Source of the DNA: Chryseobacterium sp. POL2
Lineage (GTDB): Bacteria > Bacteroidota > Bacteroidia > Flavobacteriales > Weeksellaceae
Length of the DNA stretch: 64,000 nucleotides
Direction: 5' to 3'
NCBI RefSeq assembly: GCF_011058315.1
Contig: NZ_CP049298.1
Location: 1,240,001-1,304,000, forward strand
Both the position numbers and the translations under genes were made by a program. The notes beneath the pieces are model-generated. The model saw only the letters and a program-made list of their open reading frames with translations. It searched no databases and was not told the DNA's origin. Below are positions 55,157 through 63,211 of the stretch, piece after piece (the stretch's first letter is position 1; each line of letters opens with the position of its first letter).

Positions 55157-55717
55157 ATGAATTTTGAAATCCAATCGGACAGAACAATTTCTCAAGCTTT
55201 TTTAAATTTAGAAAAAACAAACTTTTGGGAAGCAGCCACTTTTGTTCAAAATTTGGATTACAAAAGAAATTCTGACAAACATAATCCTTTGATTGTTTTG
55301 CAAGAATCTTGTGGAACCTGCAGTTCTAAACACGCTTTACTAAAACGGCTTATCGACGAAAATGAACAATCAAACTTTCAGTTCATGCTCGGTATTTTTC
55401 TTATGAATGGCGATAATGCCCCAAAAATAAAATCGGTTCTGGAACATTATAATTTGGCCGAGATTCCCGAAGCGCACAATTATCTAAAATGGAATCATCA
55501 AATCTTAGACTTTACAAGCCGAACCTGGCGCCGCGAAAATTTCATGCCTTATCTTTTAAAAGAAATTGAAATCCAACCCGAGCAAATCACCGATTTTAAA
55601 ATTAAATACCATCAAAACTTTTTACAAGATTGGCTCAATGAACATTCTGAAATCTCCTATTCTGTAGAGGAAATTTGGAACATTAGAGAAGAATGTATTG
55701 TGGCTTTATCGCAATAA
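55157..55717 (+). CDS. Uncharacterised protein with CGTCSSKH motif
   Basis: 186 residues, no signal peptide or membrane helix. The notable motif is ESCGTCSSKHALLKRLIDEN at 51-70: Cys52, Cys55 and His59 followed by a helix, which resembles the nucleophile segment of transglutaminase-like cysteine peptidases, where GTCSxKA is common. An Asp/Glu and a further His lie downstream (HNYLKWNHQILDF). Activity is not established. It is a single gene between pyrG and lipA, ending at a terminator shared with lipA. Confidence 0.7.
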   Translation: MNFEIQSDRTISQAFLNLEKTNFWEAATFVQNLDYKRNSDKHNPLIVLQESCGTCSSKHALLKRLIDENEQSNFQFMLGIFLMNGDNAPKIKSVLEHYNLAEIPEAHNYLKWNHQILDFTSRTWRRENFMPYLLKEIEIQPEQITDFKIKYHQNFLQDWLNEHSEISYSVEEIWNIREECIVALSQ

Positions 55718-55718
55718 A

Positions 55719-55744
55719 AAAACCTGCCAACTAGCAGGTTTTAT
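55719..55744. terminator. Bidirectional terminator between the CGTC protein gene and lipA
   Basis: A perfect 9-bp stem AAAACCTGC / GCAGGTTTT with a 6-base loop has T-runs on both sides. Confidence 0.85.
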
Positions 55745-55747
55745 ATT

Positions 55748-56602
55748 TTAATGAATATGTTTTTCGGCATGATAAGAACTGCGCACCAAAGGCGAACTTT
55801 CCACATGACGGAATCCTAAATCTCTTGCAAACGCGCCATATTCGTCAAATTCTTCCGGCGTGATAAAACGTTGTACAGGCAAATGTTTTTTGGTGGGTTG
55901 AAGATATTGACCAAGTGTGATAACATCGACATTCGCATTTCTAATATCTTCGATGGTTTGGAAAACCTCCTCTTTTGTTTCGCCCAATCCTAGCATAACG
56001 CCCGTTTTGGTACGATGTTGACCGGCTTCTTTAAGATATCTTAGAACATCCAAACTTCTCTCATATTTCGCCTGGATGCGGACTTCGCGCGTCAGACGTT
56101 TTACCGTTTCCATATTATGAGAAATCACTTCTGGTGCCACTTCTATCAATCTATCGAGGTGTTTTGTAATACCTTGGAAATCGGGGATCAAAGTTTCCAT
56201 CGTGGTTCCTGGAGAAATTCTCCTTACGGCATTCACGGTTTCCGCCCATAAGATAGACCCCATATCTTTAAGATCGTCGCGATCAACAGATGTCAAAACC
56301 GCATGTTTGATTTTCATTAATTTGATAGAACGCGCCACTTTTTCTGGCTCATCCCAGTTAACATCCAATGGCTTGCCTGTTTTAACACCACAAAATCCAC
56401 AAGAACGCGTACAAATATTTCCTAAAATCATAAAAGTTGCGGTACCTTCTCCCCAACATTCGCCCATATTGGGACAACTTCCACTTTGACAAATGGTATT
56501 TAGCTTATACTTATCCACCAAATTTCGCAACTCACGGTAGTTCTTACCTGTTGGTAATTTTACACGAATCCATTTTGGTTTTTGCGTGATTGTATTTTCC
56601 AT
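55748..56602 (-). CDS. lipA: Lipoyl synthase
   Basis: LipA is a radical SAM enzyme that inserts two sulfurs into octanoyl groups. The 284 residues carry the auxiliary cluster Cys38, Cys43 and Cys49 ([13 protein letters not shown]) and the radical SAM triad Cys64-x3-Cys68-x2-Cys71 (ICTRSCGFC), with the C-terminal [13 protein letters not shown] supplying the family's final Ser. It is 25 bases downstream of an ECF sigma factor gene on the same strand, and the two are likely one operon. Confidence 0.97.
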   Translation of the reverse strand: MENTITQKPKWIRVKLPTGKNYRELRNLVDKYKLNTICQSGSCPNMGECWGEGTATFMILGNICTRSCGFCGVKTGKPLDVNWDEPEKVARSIKLMKIKHAVLTSVDRDDLKDMGSILWAETVNAVRRISPGTTMETLIPDFQGITKHLDRLIEVAPEVISHNMETVKRLTREVRIQAKYERSLDVLRYLKEAGQHRTKTGVMLGLGETKEEVFQTIEDIRNANVDVITLGQYLQPTKKHLPVQRFITPEEFDEYGAFARDLGFRHVESSPLVRSSYHAEKHIH

Positions 56603-56627
56603 TATTTTTAAACTATTACAACTGATT

Positions 56628-57185
56628 TTAAAAATCGGTTCCGTTATCTTTCAACATTTCGGATAAAACTTTTTTGGCGCGCATTATCCTTACTTTGGTA
56701 TTGGCGACAGAAAGTTTCAAGTCCTCTGCAATTTCTTTAATACTTTTTTCTTCAAAAAAGCGAAGTTTTATGATGTCTTGGTATTTCGCATCCATCGTCT
56801 CGATAATCTGAACGATTTTTCTTTGTTCTTCTTCTGAGATTAACAATTCTTCAGGCGATTTTGCAAAATGATTTTTAACTTCGTCTAGCGAGTCGTTGGC
56901 ATCTTCGCTTTCGCGACTTTTTTTCCTCCAAAAATCAATTATTGTATTTTGTGCAATGGTCAAAATCCAGGTTTTAAATTGAAAATTGGGATCATACATA
57001 TCCAACTTTGACAAGACTTTTGAAAAGACATGCACAGTGATTTCGTCGGCATCATTTTCGTCTTTCACTTTTTTCATCACAAATGAGAACACATCAACCC
57101 AAAAGAGATTAATCAGTTGTGTCTGTGCTTTTTGGTCTTTATCCTTAGCATTTTGGACTAATTCTATTAAGGTTTCTTTTTTCAT
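56628..57185 (-). CDS. ECF-type RNA polymerase sigma factor
   Basis: 185 residues from the ATG at 57185 ([10 protein letters not shown]); a longer frame adds 13 residues that overlap the promoter. Region 2 shows [45 protein letters not shown] and region 4 [32 protein letters not shown]. No anti-sigma gene is adjacent; instead the next gene is lipA. A -7 box TATCTTTG lies 10 bases before the start at 57203-57196. Its regulon is unknown. Confidence 0.93.
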   Translation of the reverse strand: MKKETLIELVQNAKDKDQKAQTQLINLFWVDVFSFVMKKVKDENDADEITVHVFSKVLSKLDMYDPNFQFKTWILTIAQNTIIDFWRKKSRESEDANDSLDEVKNHFAKSPEELLISEEEQRKIVQIIETMDAKYQDIIKLRFFEEKSIKEIAEDLKLSVANTKVRIMRAKKVLSEMLKDNGTDF

Positions 57186-57195
57186 TTGAGACAAG

Positions 57196-57203
57196 CAAAG
57201 ATA
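57196..57203 (-). promoter_or_regulatory. Candidate -7 box for the sigma factor-lipA operon
   Basis: TATCTTTG on the minus strand, 10 bases before the ATG at 57185, giving a very short leader. Confidence 0.45.
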
Positions 57204-57401
57204 CGAAATATCTTCCGCTGACAAATAGAAGACTCCGATAGATAAAAGTAATTTTCTATTAATTTTTTTAAATATTTTTTATCTATAATATTTAAAAACC
57301 TTTTCGGATTTAAAACCGAGATTATGTTTAAAAATGGACAATCAAACGAATTTCAGCTGAATACAATTTAAAATATATGACAACTTAAATTATAAAAACC
57401 G

Positions 57402-57409
57402 TAATTTTG
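57402..57409 (+). promoter_or_regulatory. Candidate -7 box for dapF-mltG
   Basis: TAATTTTG matches TAnnTTTG, 41 bases before the ATG at 57451. No TTG is seen at -33 spacing. Confidence 0.4.
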
Positions 57410-57450
57410 TAGGCTTTTATTTAACTTAATTAACAATAGAAATCAACACG

Positions 57451-58218
57451 ATGAAATTTTATAAATATCAAGGTACTGGTAACGATTTTGTAATGATCGA
57501 CAATCGTAATACAGACTTCCCAAAAGACAATACAGAACTCATCCAAAAGCTTTGTGACAGGCGTTTTGGTATTGGCGGCGATGGTCTTATTTTATTAGAA
57601 AATGATGCACATTACGATTTCAAAATGTTGTATTATAATGCTGATGGTAACGAGAGCAGCATGTGTGGTAATGGCGGCAGATGCATTGTTGCTTTTGCTC
57701 ATTTTTTGGATATTTTCGAAGATAAAACAAGCTTTACTGCCATTGATGGTCTGCATGAAGCGGAAATAAAAAGTGGCATTGTAAAACTAAAAATGATTGA
57801 TGTAGATTGTTTAAAAATGATTGATAACGATTTTGAACTAAACACAGGTTCTCCGCATTATGTGAAGTATGTTGATGATGTCGAAAACTATGATGTTTAT
57901 CATATTGGTAACAAAATCCGAAATTCAGATACATATAAAGAGAAAGGCATCAATGTTAATTTTGTAACAGAACTCCCTGAGAACAAGCTATTTGTAAGAA
58001 CTTATGAACGCGGTGTTGAAGACGAAACTTTCAGTTGTGGAACGGGTGTTACAGCAGCGGCTTTAACTTTTATGAAAAAGAAACATCTAAGCTCTGTGCC
58101 TGTTAAAGTTTTGGGTGGTCAACTCAAAGTATATGCAGAAGAAACAGAAGGAAAATTTAAAAACATTTGGTTAGAAGGTCCTGCCAAACAAGTATTTATA
58201 GGAAATATAGAAATCTAA
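57451..58218 (+). CDS. dapF: Diaminopimelate epimerase
   Basis: DapF converts LL-DAP to meso-DAP for lysine and peptidoglycan. The 255 residues include the two catalytic cysteines, Cys72 in SSMCGNGGRC and Cys196 in FSCGTGVTA, with the conserved YQGTGNDFVMIDNR start. It is immediately followed by mltG (1 base), so the two are one operon joining precursor supply and glycan processing. Confidence 0.97.
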   Translation: MKFYKYQGTGNDFVMIDNRNTDFPKDNTELIQKLCDRRFGIGGDGLILLENDAHYDFKMLYYNADGNESSMCGNGGRCIVAFAHFLDIFEDKTSFTAIDGLHEAEIKSGIVKLKMIDVDCLKMIDNDFELNTGSPHYVKYVDDVENYDVYHIGNKIRNSDTYKEKGINVNFVTELPENKLFVRTYERGVEDETFSCGTGVTAAALTFMKKKHLSSVPVKVLGGQLKVYAEETEGKFKNIWLEGPAKQVFIGNIEI

Positions 58219-58219
58219 T

Positions 58220-59245
58220 ATGAAAAAACTAATCTCGATTGTCATTATTGCGGTTATTGCCATTGGTGGTTATTTTGGATATCGTTTTTATTCCAAATAC
58301 TATGGAAGCAATGTTAGCAAAGAAGGATTTGTACTCATTCCACAGAATGCTGATTTCAAAAAAGTAATGGACTCTCTTCGACCTTATTTATCAAATGTTG
58401 ATAATTTTGAAAGTGTTGCAAAAGACAAAAATCTTGCAGAAAATATCAAAGCGGGTCGCTACGAAATAAAATCTGGCACCAACAACAGCAATCTTGTTAA
58501 TATGATAAAAGCTGGAAACCAAACGCCAGATAATTTCAGAATTAAAGATTTTGATGATGTTTATCAAATGATAGGACGTGTTACCAGAAAAACAGAACTC
58601 GACTCCGCAAGATTTGTAAAAGATTTTGATGCTATCGCTCAAGAAAAAGCTTATAAAAATGCCGAGGATCTCAAAAAATATTTTTTTAATGACACGTACC
58701 AATTTTTTTGGACCGTAACGCCAAAAGAGTTTTTTGAAAAATTTAATAAAGATTATCAAGAATTTTGGAATAACAATCGTATTGCCAAAGAAAAACAATC
58801 TGGCTTATCAAGAGATCAAATTTACGCTTTAGCCTCTATCGTTTACAAAGAATCTGGCGGTAAAAAAGACGAACAAAAAACCATTGCTGGGCTTTATCTT
58901 AACCGTTACAAAAAAGGCATGAAACTGCAAAGCGACCCAACAGTAATCTATGCTATCAACAAAACAAGTAATTTCACAAAGCAAATAAAACGCGTCTATT
59001 ACAAAGACCTAAAAACGCCATCGCCATATAACACCTATGCCAACGCAGGCATTCCACCAGGACCTATCTGCGTTGTTGATAAAAACTCCATCGACGCGGT
59101 GCTAGACGCTGACCATAATAACTACATCTATATGTGTGCTGATCCAGCAAGATTGGGTTATCATAAATTCACTGATAATGATGTGGAACATGCCAAAAAT
59201 GCCAAAGCTTATCAAGATTGGCTTAATGCAAAACAGATAAAATAA
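58220..59245 (+). CDS. mltG: Endolytic transglycosylase MltG
   Basis: MltG cleaves nascent glycan strands at the inner membrane and sets their length. 341 residues with an N-terminal anchor (LISIVIIAVIAIGGYFGYRFY), a LysM-like subdomain and a YceG catalytic domain: LASIVYKESGGKKDEQ, where Glu211 aligns with the catalytic Glu of E. coli MltG, then RYKKGMKLQSDPTVIYA and SPYNTYANAGIPPGPI. The gene lies in an operon with dapF. Confidence 0.95.
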   Translation: MKKLISIVIIAVIAIGGYFGYRFYSKYYGSNVSKEGFVLIPQNADFKKVMDSLRPYLSNVDNFESVAKDKNLAENIKAGRYEIKSGTNNSNLVNMIKAGNQTPDNFRIKDFDDVYQMIGRVTRKTELDSARFVKDFDAIAQEKAYKNAEDLKKYFFNDTYQFFWTVTPKEFFEKFNKDYQEFWNNNRIAKEKQSGLSRDQIYALASIVYKESGGKKDEQKTIAGLYLNRYKKGMKLQSDPTVIYAINKTSNFTKQIKRVYYKDLKTPSPYNTYANAGIPPGPICVVDKNSIDAVLDADHNNYIYMCADPARLGYHKFTDNDVEHAKNAKAYQDWLNAKQIK

Positions 59246-59287
59246 TACTTTTCGAACCTTGATAAAAGCTTCGGTAAACAAAAAATT

Positions 59288-61831
59288 ATGATAAAAACAG
59301 AAATCAGAAACATTATTCAGAGAAGGACATTCGGACTTGTATTTGTACTGGGAGCAGCCTCTATGGCTTTTGCGCAAGAGCGACCAGCTGCGACACAACA
59401 AAAAATGGCCGTAACAGGTCGTGTACAAGACGGTGCCAACAACGGCATTGGTTACGCGTCGATTACTTTTAAAAATAAAAACAATCCGCAGCTTAGTGAT
59501 GCTGTTTTGGCAAATGTAGACGGTAATTTCAAAATCGAATTGGCAGCAGGCAATTACGATGTGACAATAGAAGCTATCGATTTTAAACCAAAAACGCAAA
59601 CGATTCAAGTTACAAAACCAGGGACAATTCCTGCATTTGTTATTCAAGGTAATGAAGTTGCCAATCTGGATAAAACAACCCAAATCCAAGGTGTTGTAAT
59701 TACTGCTGCTGCTGCAAAACCTTATCGTGTAGAATTGGACAAAAAAACCTATGACCCTTCGCAAGATATCGTGAGTAAGGGTGGAAACTTGCAGGATGTG
59801 TTATCCAATGTGCCTTCGGTTTCTGTGGATACAGACGGTACGGTTTCTATGCGAGGAAGTTCTAATGTTAAGTTTTTGATTAATGGAAAACCTTCATCAC
59901 TTTTAGGAATTGATGACGGTGCCAATGCGCTGCAATCTATCCCAGCAGACCAAATTGAAAAAATCGAAGTTATTACCAATCCGTCTTCAAAATTTGAAGC
60001 TTCCGGAACATCGGGTATTCTTAATATTATTTTAAAGAAAACTAAAAAAGTAGGTTTCAATGGTTCTGTCACAGGTAGTTTAGGATATTACCCAAGAACC
60101 AATCTTAACACCAACCTAAGCTGGAGAAAAGACAAATTAACCTTCTTCATCAATGGTGGCGGTGGTTACATGGAAAACAAAAATACCAACGAGAACGACA
60201 CCTATTATAATAATGTAGCAACCATAGGCGATCCAACAGCTATTATCCAAAGAACAAAAAATAACAGCAAAGGGCAAAACTATAATGCGACAACAGGTCT
60301 AGTGTATGACATTAGCGACAAAACATCTTTTAACATTTCTGGAACTGTAAGAAGTTTTGAAAATGACAGCAATGGTCGTTTGACTTATGATTATCAGAAT
60401 TTCCAAGCTATCAATAATTTCAGAAATCGTGACCAAATTGGACGCATGGTGAATTTAGCTTTCCAAGGAGATGTTGGTGTGGATCATAAATTTGATGACA
60501 AAGGACAAAACATTTCCTTATCATTCAGCGCACAACGCAATCGTTCTGTCAACAAAAATGATATTACAGAGTTTAATAATAATGCTTTTGTACTAGAAGA
60601 TAACACCTGGAGAAGAAGTGTTAATAAAACGATTATCGCAAAAGCAGATTACGAACTTCCTATTGGAGAATATTCCAAAATCGAAGCCGGATATCGTCTA
60701 GATGCCAACAACAATGACTACCAAAATATCGTAAACAGTACATCTAACAATCCCGCGATTGCGAATTACAACAACGTTACGAGTTATAAAGAAACCTTCA
60801 ACGCGATATATGCGCAATTCAAAAGTAAAATTGGTGAAAAATTCGCTTATCAATTAGGTTTAAGAAACGAACATTCAAAAATTGATATCGACTATAGAAA
60901 TCTGAATCAAAGCCTTCCACATAATTCCAAAAGCTATAACAATATTTTCCCAAGTGTTTTCTTAAGTTATGATTTAGCAAAAGGAAGTCAGTTTTTAGTT
61001 AACTACTCAAAAAGAATTGACAGACCAAGATCATTCTTCATGGTTCCTTATCCTAATTATTCTGACAACCAAAACATCTTCGAAGGTAATATTGATCTTA
61101 ACCCATCTTATGTTAACTCTTTCGAATTTGGATATAGTTTGCAAAAAGGAAAAATAACCATCAACCCTACATTGTACTACCGTCATGCGACAGATGATAC
61201 AAAAATGTTGGTTTATAGAAATGATGAAACATCGAATGTTTTCTACACAAAACCAATTAACTTAGGTGATGATGATAGATATGGTTTGGATCTTAACTTC
61301 ACTTACGACCCTTTCAGTTGGTTAAAATTGATGGGTAGCTTAGACTTATTTGGTTACAAAACTACTGGTATTGCGAGCTACGTAGCAAAAGACATCAATG
61401 GTAACGACGTAACGAGAACTATGGACTTCACAGGTGACGGGTTCTCAACAAGAGCTAGATTAAATTCTACCTTTAAATTAGACAAAACCTTTAGCATACA
61501 ACTTCAAGGTTTCTTCCGAGGTGGACAAAAATCTGCCAACCAAAAAACTGCAGACATGTACGCGCTTAACCTAGGTGCTTCAAAAACAATCTGGAAAGGA
61601 AACGGAACCATTACCTTCAACATCCAGGATATCTTCAATACAAGAGGTCGAGAAGTATTTAGCTACAATTCGGACTACACGCGTCGATCTTTCATGCAAT
61701 TTCAACCAAGACAATTTAGCGTATCGTTAAGTTACCGCTTCCGTCAAGGTGAAAAAGTAGAACAGCCTAAACGAAAAAAAGACATCAATGCCAATGCTAC
61801 TGGTGGCGACGATCAACAAGGACCAATGTAA
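59288..61831 (+). CDS. Outer-membrane beta-barrel receptor (TonB-receptor-like, OMP_b-brl_3 type)
   Basis: 847 residues with a signal peptide ending at about 31 (GLVFVLGAASMAFAQ), a carboxypeptidase-regulatory-like domain (VTGRVQDGANNGIGYASITFK), a plug (DVLSNVPSVSVDTDGTVSMRGSSNVKFLINGKPSSL, IEKIEVITNPSSKFEASGTSGILNIIL) and a barrel ending in QFSVSLSYRFRQGEK. The plug wording is that of the outer-membrane-protein-family group near TonB receptors. The ligand is unknown. The last 25 residues (KRKKDINANATGGDDQQGPM) are a polar extension after the barrel. Confidence 0.9.
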   Translation: MIKTEIRNIIQRRTFGLVFVLGAASMAFAQERPAATQQKMAVTGRVQDGANNGIGYASITFKNKNNPQLSDAVLANVDGNFKIELAAGNYDVTIEAIDFKPKTQTIQVTKPGTIPAFVIQGNEVANLDKTTQIQGVVITAAAAKPYRVELDKKTYDPSQDIVSKGGNLQDVLSNVPSVSVDTDGTVSMRGSSNVKFLINGKPSSLLGIDDGANALQSIPADQIEKIEVITNPSSKFEASGTSGILNIILKKTKKVGFNGSVTGSLGYYPRTNLNTNLSWRKDKLTFFINGGGGYMENKNTNENDTYYNNVATIGDPTAIIQRTKNNSKGQNYNATTGLVYDISDKTSFNISGTVRSFENDSNGRLTYDYQNFQAINNFRNRDQIGRMVNLAFQGDVGVDHKFDDKGQNISLSFSAQRNRSVNKNDITEFNNNAFVLEDNTWRRSVNKTIIAKADYELPIGEYSKIEAGYRLDANNNDYQNIVNSTSNNPAIANYNNVTSYKETFNAIYAQFKSKIGEKFAYQLGLRNEHSKIDIDYRNLNQSLPHNSKSYNNIFPSVFLSYDLAKGSQFLVNYSKRIDRPRSFFMVPYPNYSDNQNIFEGNIDLNPSYVNSFEFGYSLQKGKITINPTLYYRHATDDTKMLVYRNDETSNVFYTKPINLGDDDRYGLDLNFTYDPFSWLKLMGSLDLFGYKTTGIASYVAKDINGNDVTRTMDFTGDGFSTRARLNSTFKLDKTFSIQLQGFFRGGQKSANQKTADMYALNLGASKTIWKGNGTITFNIQDIFNTRGREVFSYNSDYTRRSFMQFQPRQFSVSLSYRFRQGEKVEQPKRKKDINANATGGDDQQGPM

Positions 61832-61853
61832 ATATTGGAAATGATATAAAACT

Positions 61854-61880
61854 AAAAACTGCTTTCGGGCAGTTTTTTTT
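61854..61880 (+). terminator. Terminator of the outer-membrane receptor gene
   Basis: A 9-bp stem AAAAACTGC / GCAGTTTTT with loop TTTCGG is followed by a T-run. Confidence 0.85.
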
Positions 61881-61942
61881 ATTTTTAAATATTCTTGAAC
61901 TGCATTAAAATTAAATTGTCTCACAGAAAACGATAAGACAAC

Positions 61943-61972
61943 AAAAAAGCCACATCTTGCGATATAGCTTTT
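61943..61972 (-). terminator. Terminator of rplS
   Basis: On the minus strand a 12-bp stem with two G-T pairs closes a GCAA tetraloop (GNRA type) and runs into six T residues. Confidence 0.8.
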
Positions 61973-61994
61973 ATTGTTAGATAAATATCTTGGA

Positions 61995-62351
61995 TTATTT
62001 TCCTCCGAAAGACTTATCTTTAATTCTTGCTTTCTTACCTCTAAGATTACGGAAGTAATAGATTCTAGCTCTTTTAACTTTACCTTCTCTGTTAACTTCA
62101 ATTTTTTGAAGTGCAGGCATGTTGATAGGGAAAACTCTTTCCACACCAACATCTCCACTCATTTTTCTGATGGTAAATGTCTTAGTAGCACCAGTTCCTC
62201 TTAGCTGGATCACCACACCTTTAAAGAACTGAGTTCTTGTTTTTTGACCTTCCTTAATTTCGTAATAAACAGTAATTGTATCACCTGCTTTGAAACTTGG
62301 GAACTCTTTTTTGTCAATGTACTTGTCTTGTACGTACTTAATTAAATCCAT
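61995..62351 (-). CDS. rplS: 50S ribosomal protein L19
   Basis: 118 residues with the family pattern FKAGDTITVYYEIKEGQKTRTQFFKGVVIQLRG, TFTIRKMSGDVGVERVFPINMPALQKIEV and VKRARIYYFRNLRGKKARIK. It is a single gene here, not in the trmD-rimM operon found in many bacteria. A -7 box TAATTTTG lies at 62430-62423, leaving a leader of about 65 nt. Confidence 0.97.
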   Translation of the reverse strand: MDLIKYVQDKYIDKKEFPSFKAGDTITVYYEIKEGQKTRTQFFKGVVIQLRGTGATKTFTIRKMSGDVGVERVFPINMPALQKIEVNREGKVKRARIYYFRNLRGKKARIKDKSFGGK

Positions 62352-62422
62352 TATTTAAATAAAAAAATAATTCAAAGTCAAACAACTTTCACGCCTTTCG
62401 TCAGAGGTTGATTAACAGATTG

Positions 62423-62430
62423 CAAAATTA
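62423..62430 (-). promoter_or_regulatory. Candidate -7 box for rplS
   Basis: TAATTTTG on the minus strand, 71 bases before the ATG at 62351. Confidence 0.4.
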
Positions 62431-62613
62431 ATCATTTTTATGAATTCTACAATACAAATTATATTTTTTTATTGCTTTTAATACTCGAATTATCAAAGAC
62501 TTAGTTTCAAAAGTATTTTAATACGATCTCAAAAACGAAGAATATCCGCTTAAAAGACTAAGAATTAAGATTTTTTTATATTTTATAATGTTCAGTATCT
62601 AAAATCTTATCAC

Positions 62614-62621
62614 TATTTTTG
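62614..62621 (+). promoter_or_regulatory. -7 box 4 nt before the gldD start codon
   Basis: TATTTTTG is followed by CCAG and then ATG at 62626, the same 4-base spacing as at 13987, 20624 and 48612. Confidence 0.5.
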
Positions 62622-62625
62622 CCAG

Positions 62626-63183
62626 ATGTTAAAAAAGCTATTAGGACTTTCTGTTTTGGCACTTTTGTTTTCTTGCAAGAAAGATTATGTGCCCAAGCCT
62701 AGCGGGGATTTGCGATTAGAATATCCAAAACCACGTTATCAGACTTTTAGTACAGATTGTCCTTTTCAGTTTGACTATTCAGACTTTGCGGTGATACAAA
62801 ATGCAAAAGAATCGTGTTGGTATAATATCAATTACAAAAATATGAAAGCCAAAGTCTTCATCACCTATCTTCCCATAACGGGCGATTTCCAAAGCCATCT
62901 GAAAGAGGCAGAAAGAATGGTGTATGAGCATACGATAAAAGCCACTTCTATCGACACGAAAAGCTTTTCTTATCCAGAGAAAAAAGTTTATGGTAATTTT
63001 TACGAATTGCAAGGCCAGTCGGCATCCAACATTCAGTTTTATGTGACGGATAGCACCAGACATTTTTTAACTGGAAATTTATATTTTAACACCCGTCCAA
63101 AACCCGATTCTTTAGCACCGGCGGTGGACTACATAAAAAAAGACATTCTCCACTTGATAGATACTTTTCAGTGGAAAAAATAA
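62626..63183 (+). CDS. gldD: Gliding motility lipoprotein GldD
   Basis: 185 residues with lipidated Cys17 (LALLFSC), and the GldD pattern YVPKPSGDLRLEYPKPRYQTF, CPFQFDYSDFAVI and LTGNLYFNTRPKPDSLAPAVDYIKKD. GldD is required for gliding and type IX-dependent functions in Flavobacterium johnsoniae. Related genes gldE/ssb, which often precede gldD, are not upstream here; rplS is divergent instead. A PfkB-type kinase follows 28 bases later, so they may be co-transcribed. Confidence 0.95.
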   Translation: MLKKLLGLSVLALLFSCKKDYVPKPSGDLRLEYPKPRYQTFSTDCPFQFDYSDFAVIQNAKESCWYNINYKNMKAKVFITYLPITGDFQSHLKEAERMVYEHTIKATSIDTKSFSYPEKKVYGNFYELQGQSASNIQFYVTDSTRHFLTGNLYFNTRPKPDSLAPAVDYIKKDILHLIDTFQWKK

Positions 63184-63211
63184 TATTAAATTTAAATAAA
63201 GACTTATAGAT

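Noticed and set aside
59102-59764. A 220-residue minus-strand open frame over mltG and the receptor gene
   Set aside because: It overlaps two clear genes on the other strand and its translation is Cys/Phe-rich with no domain pattern.
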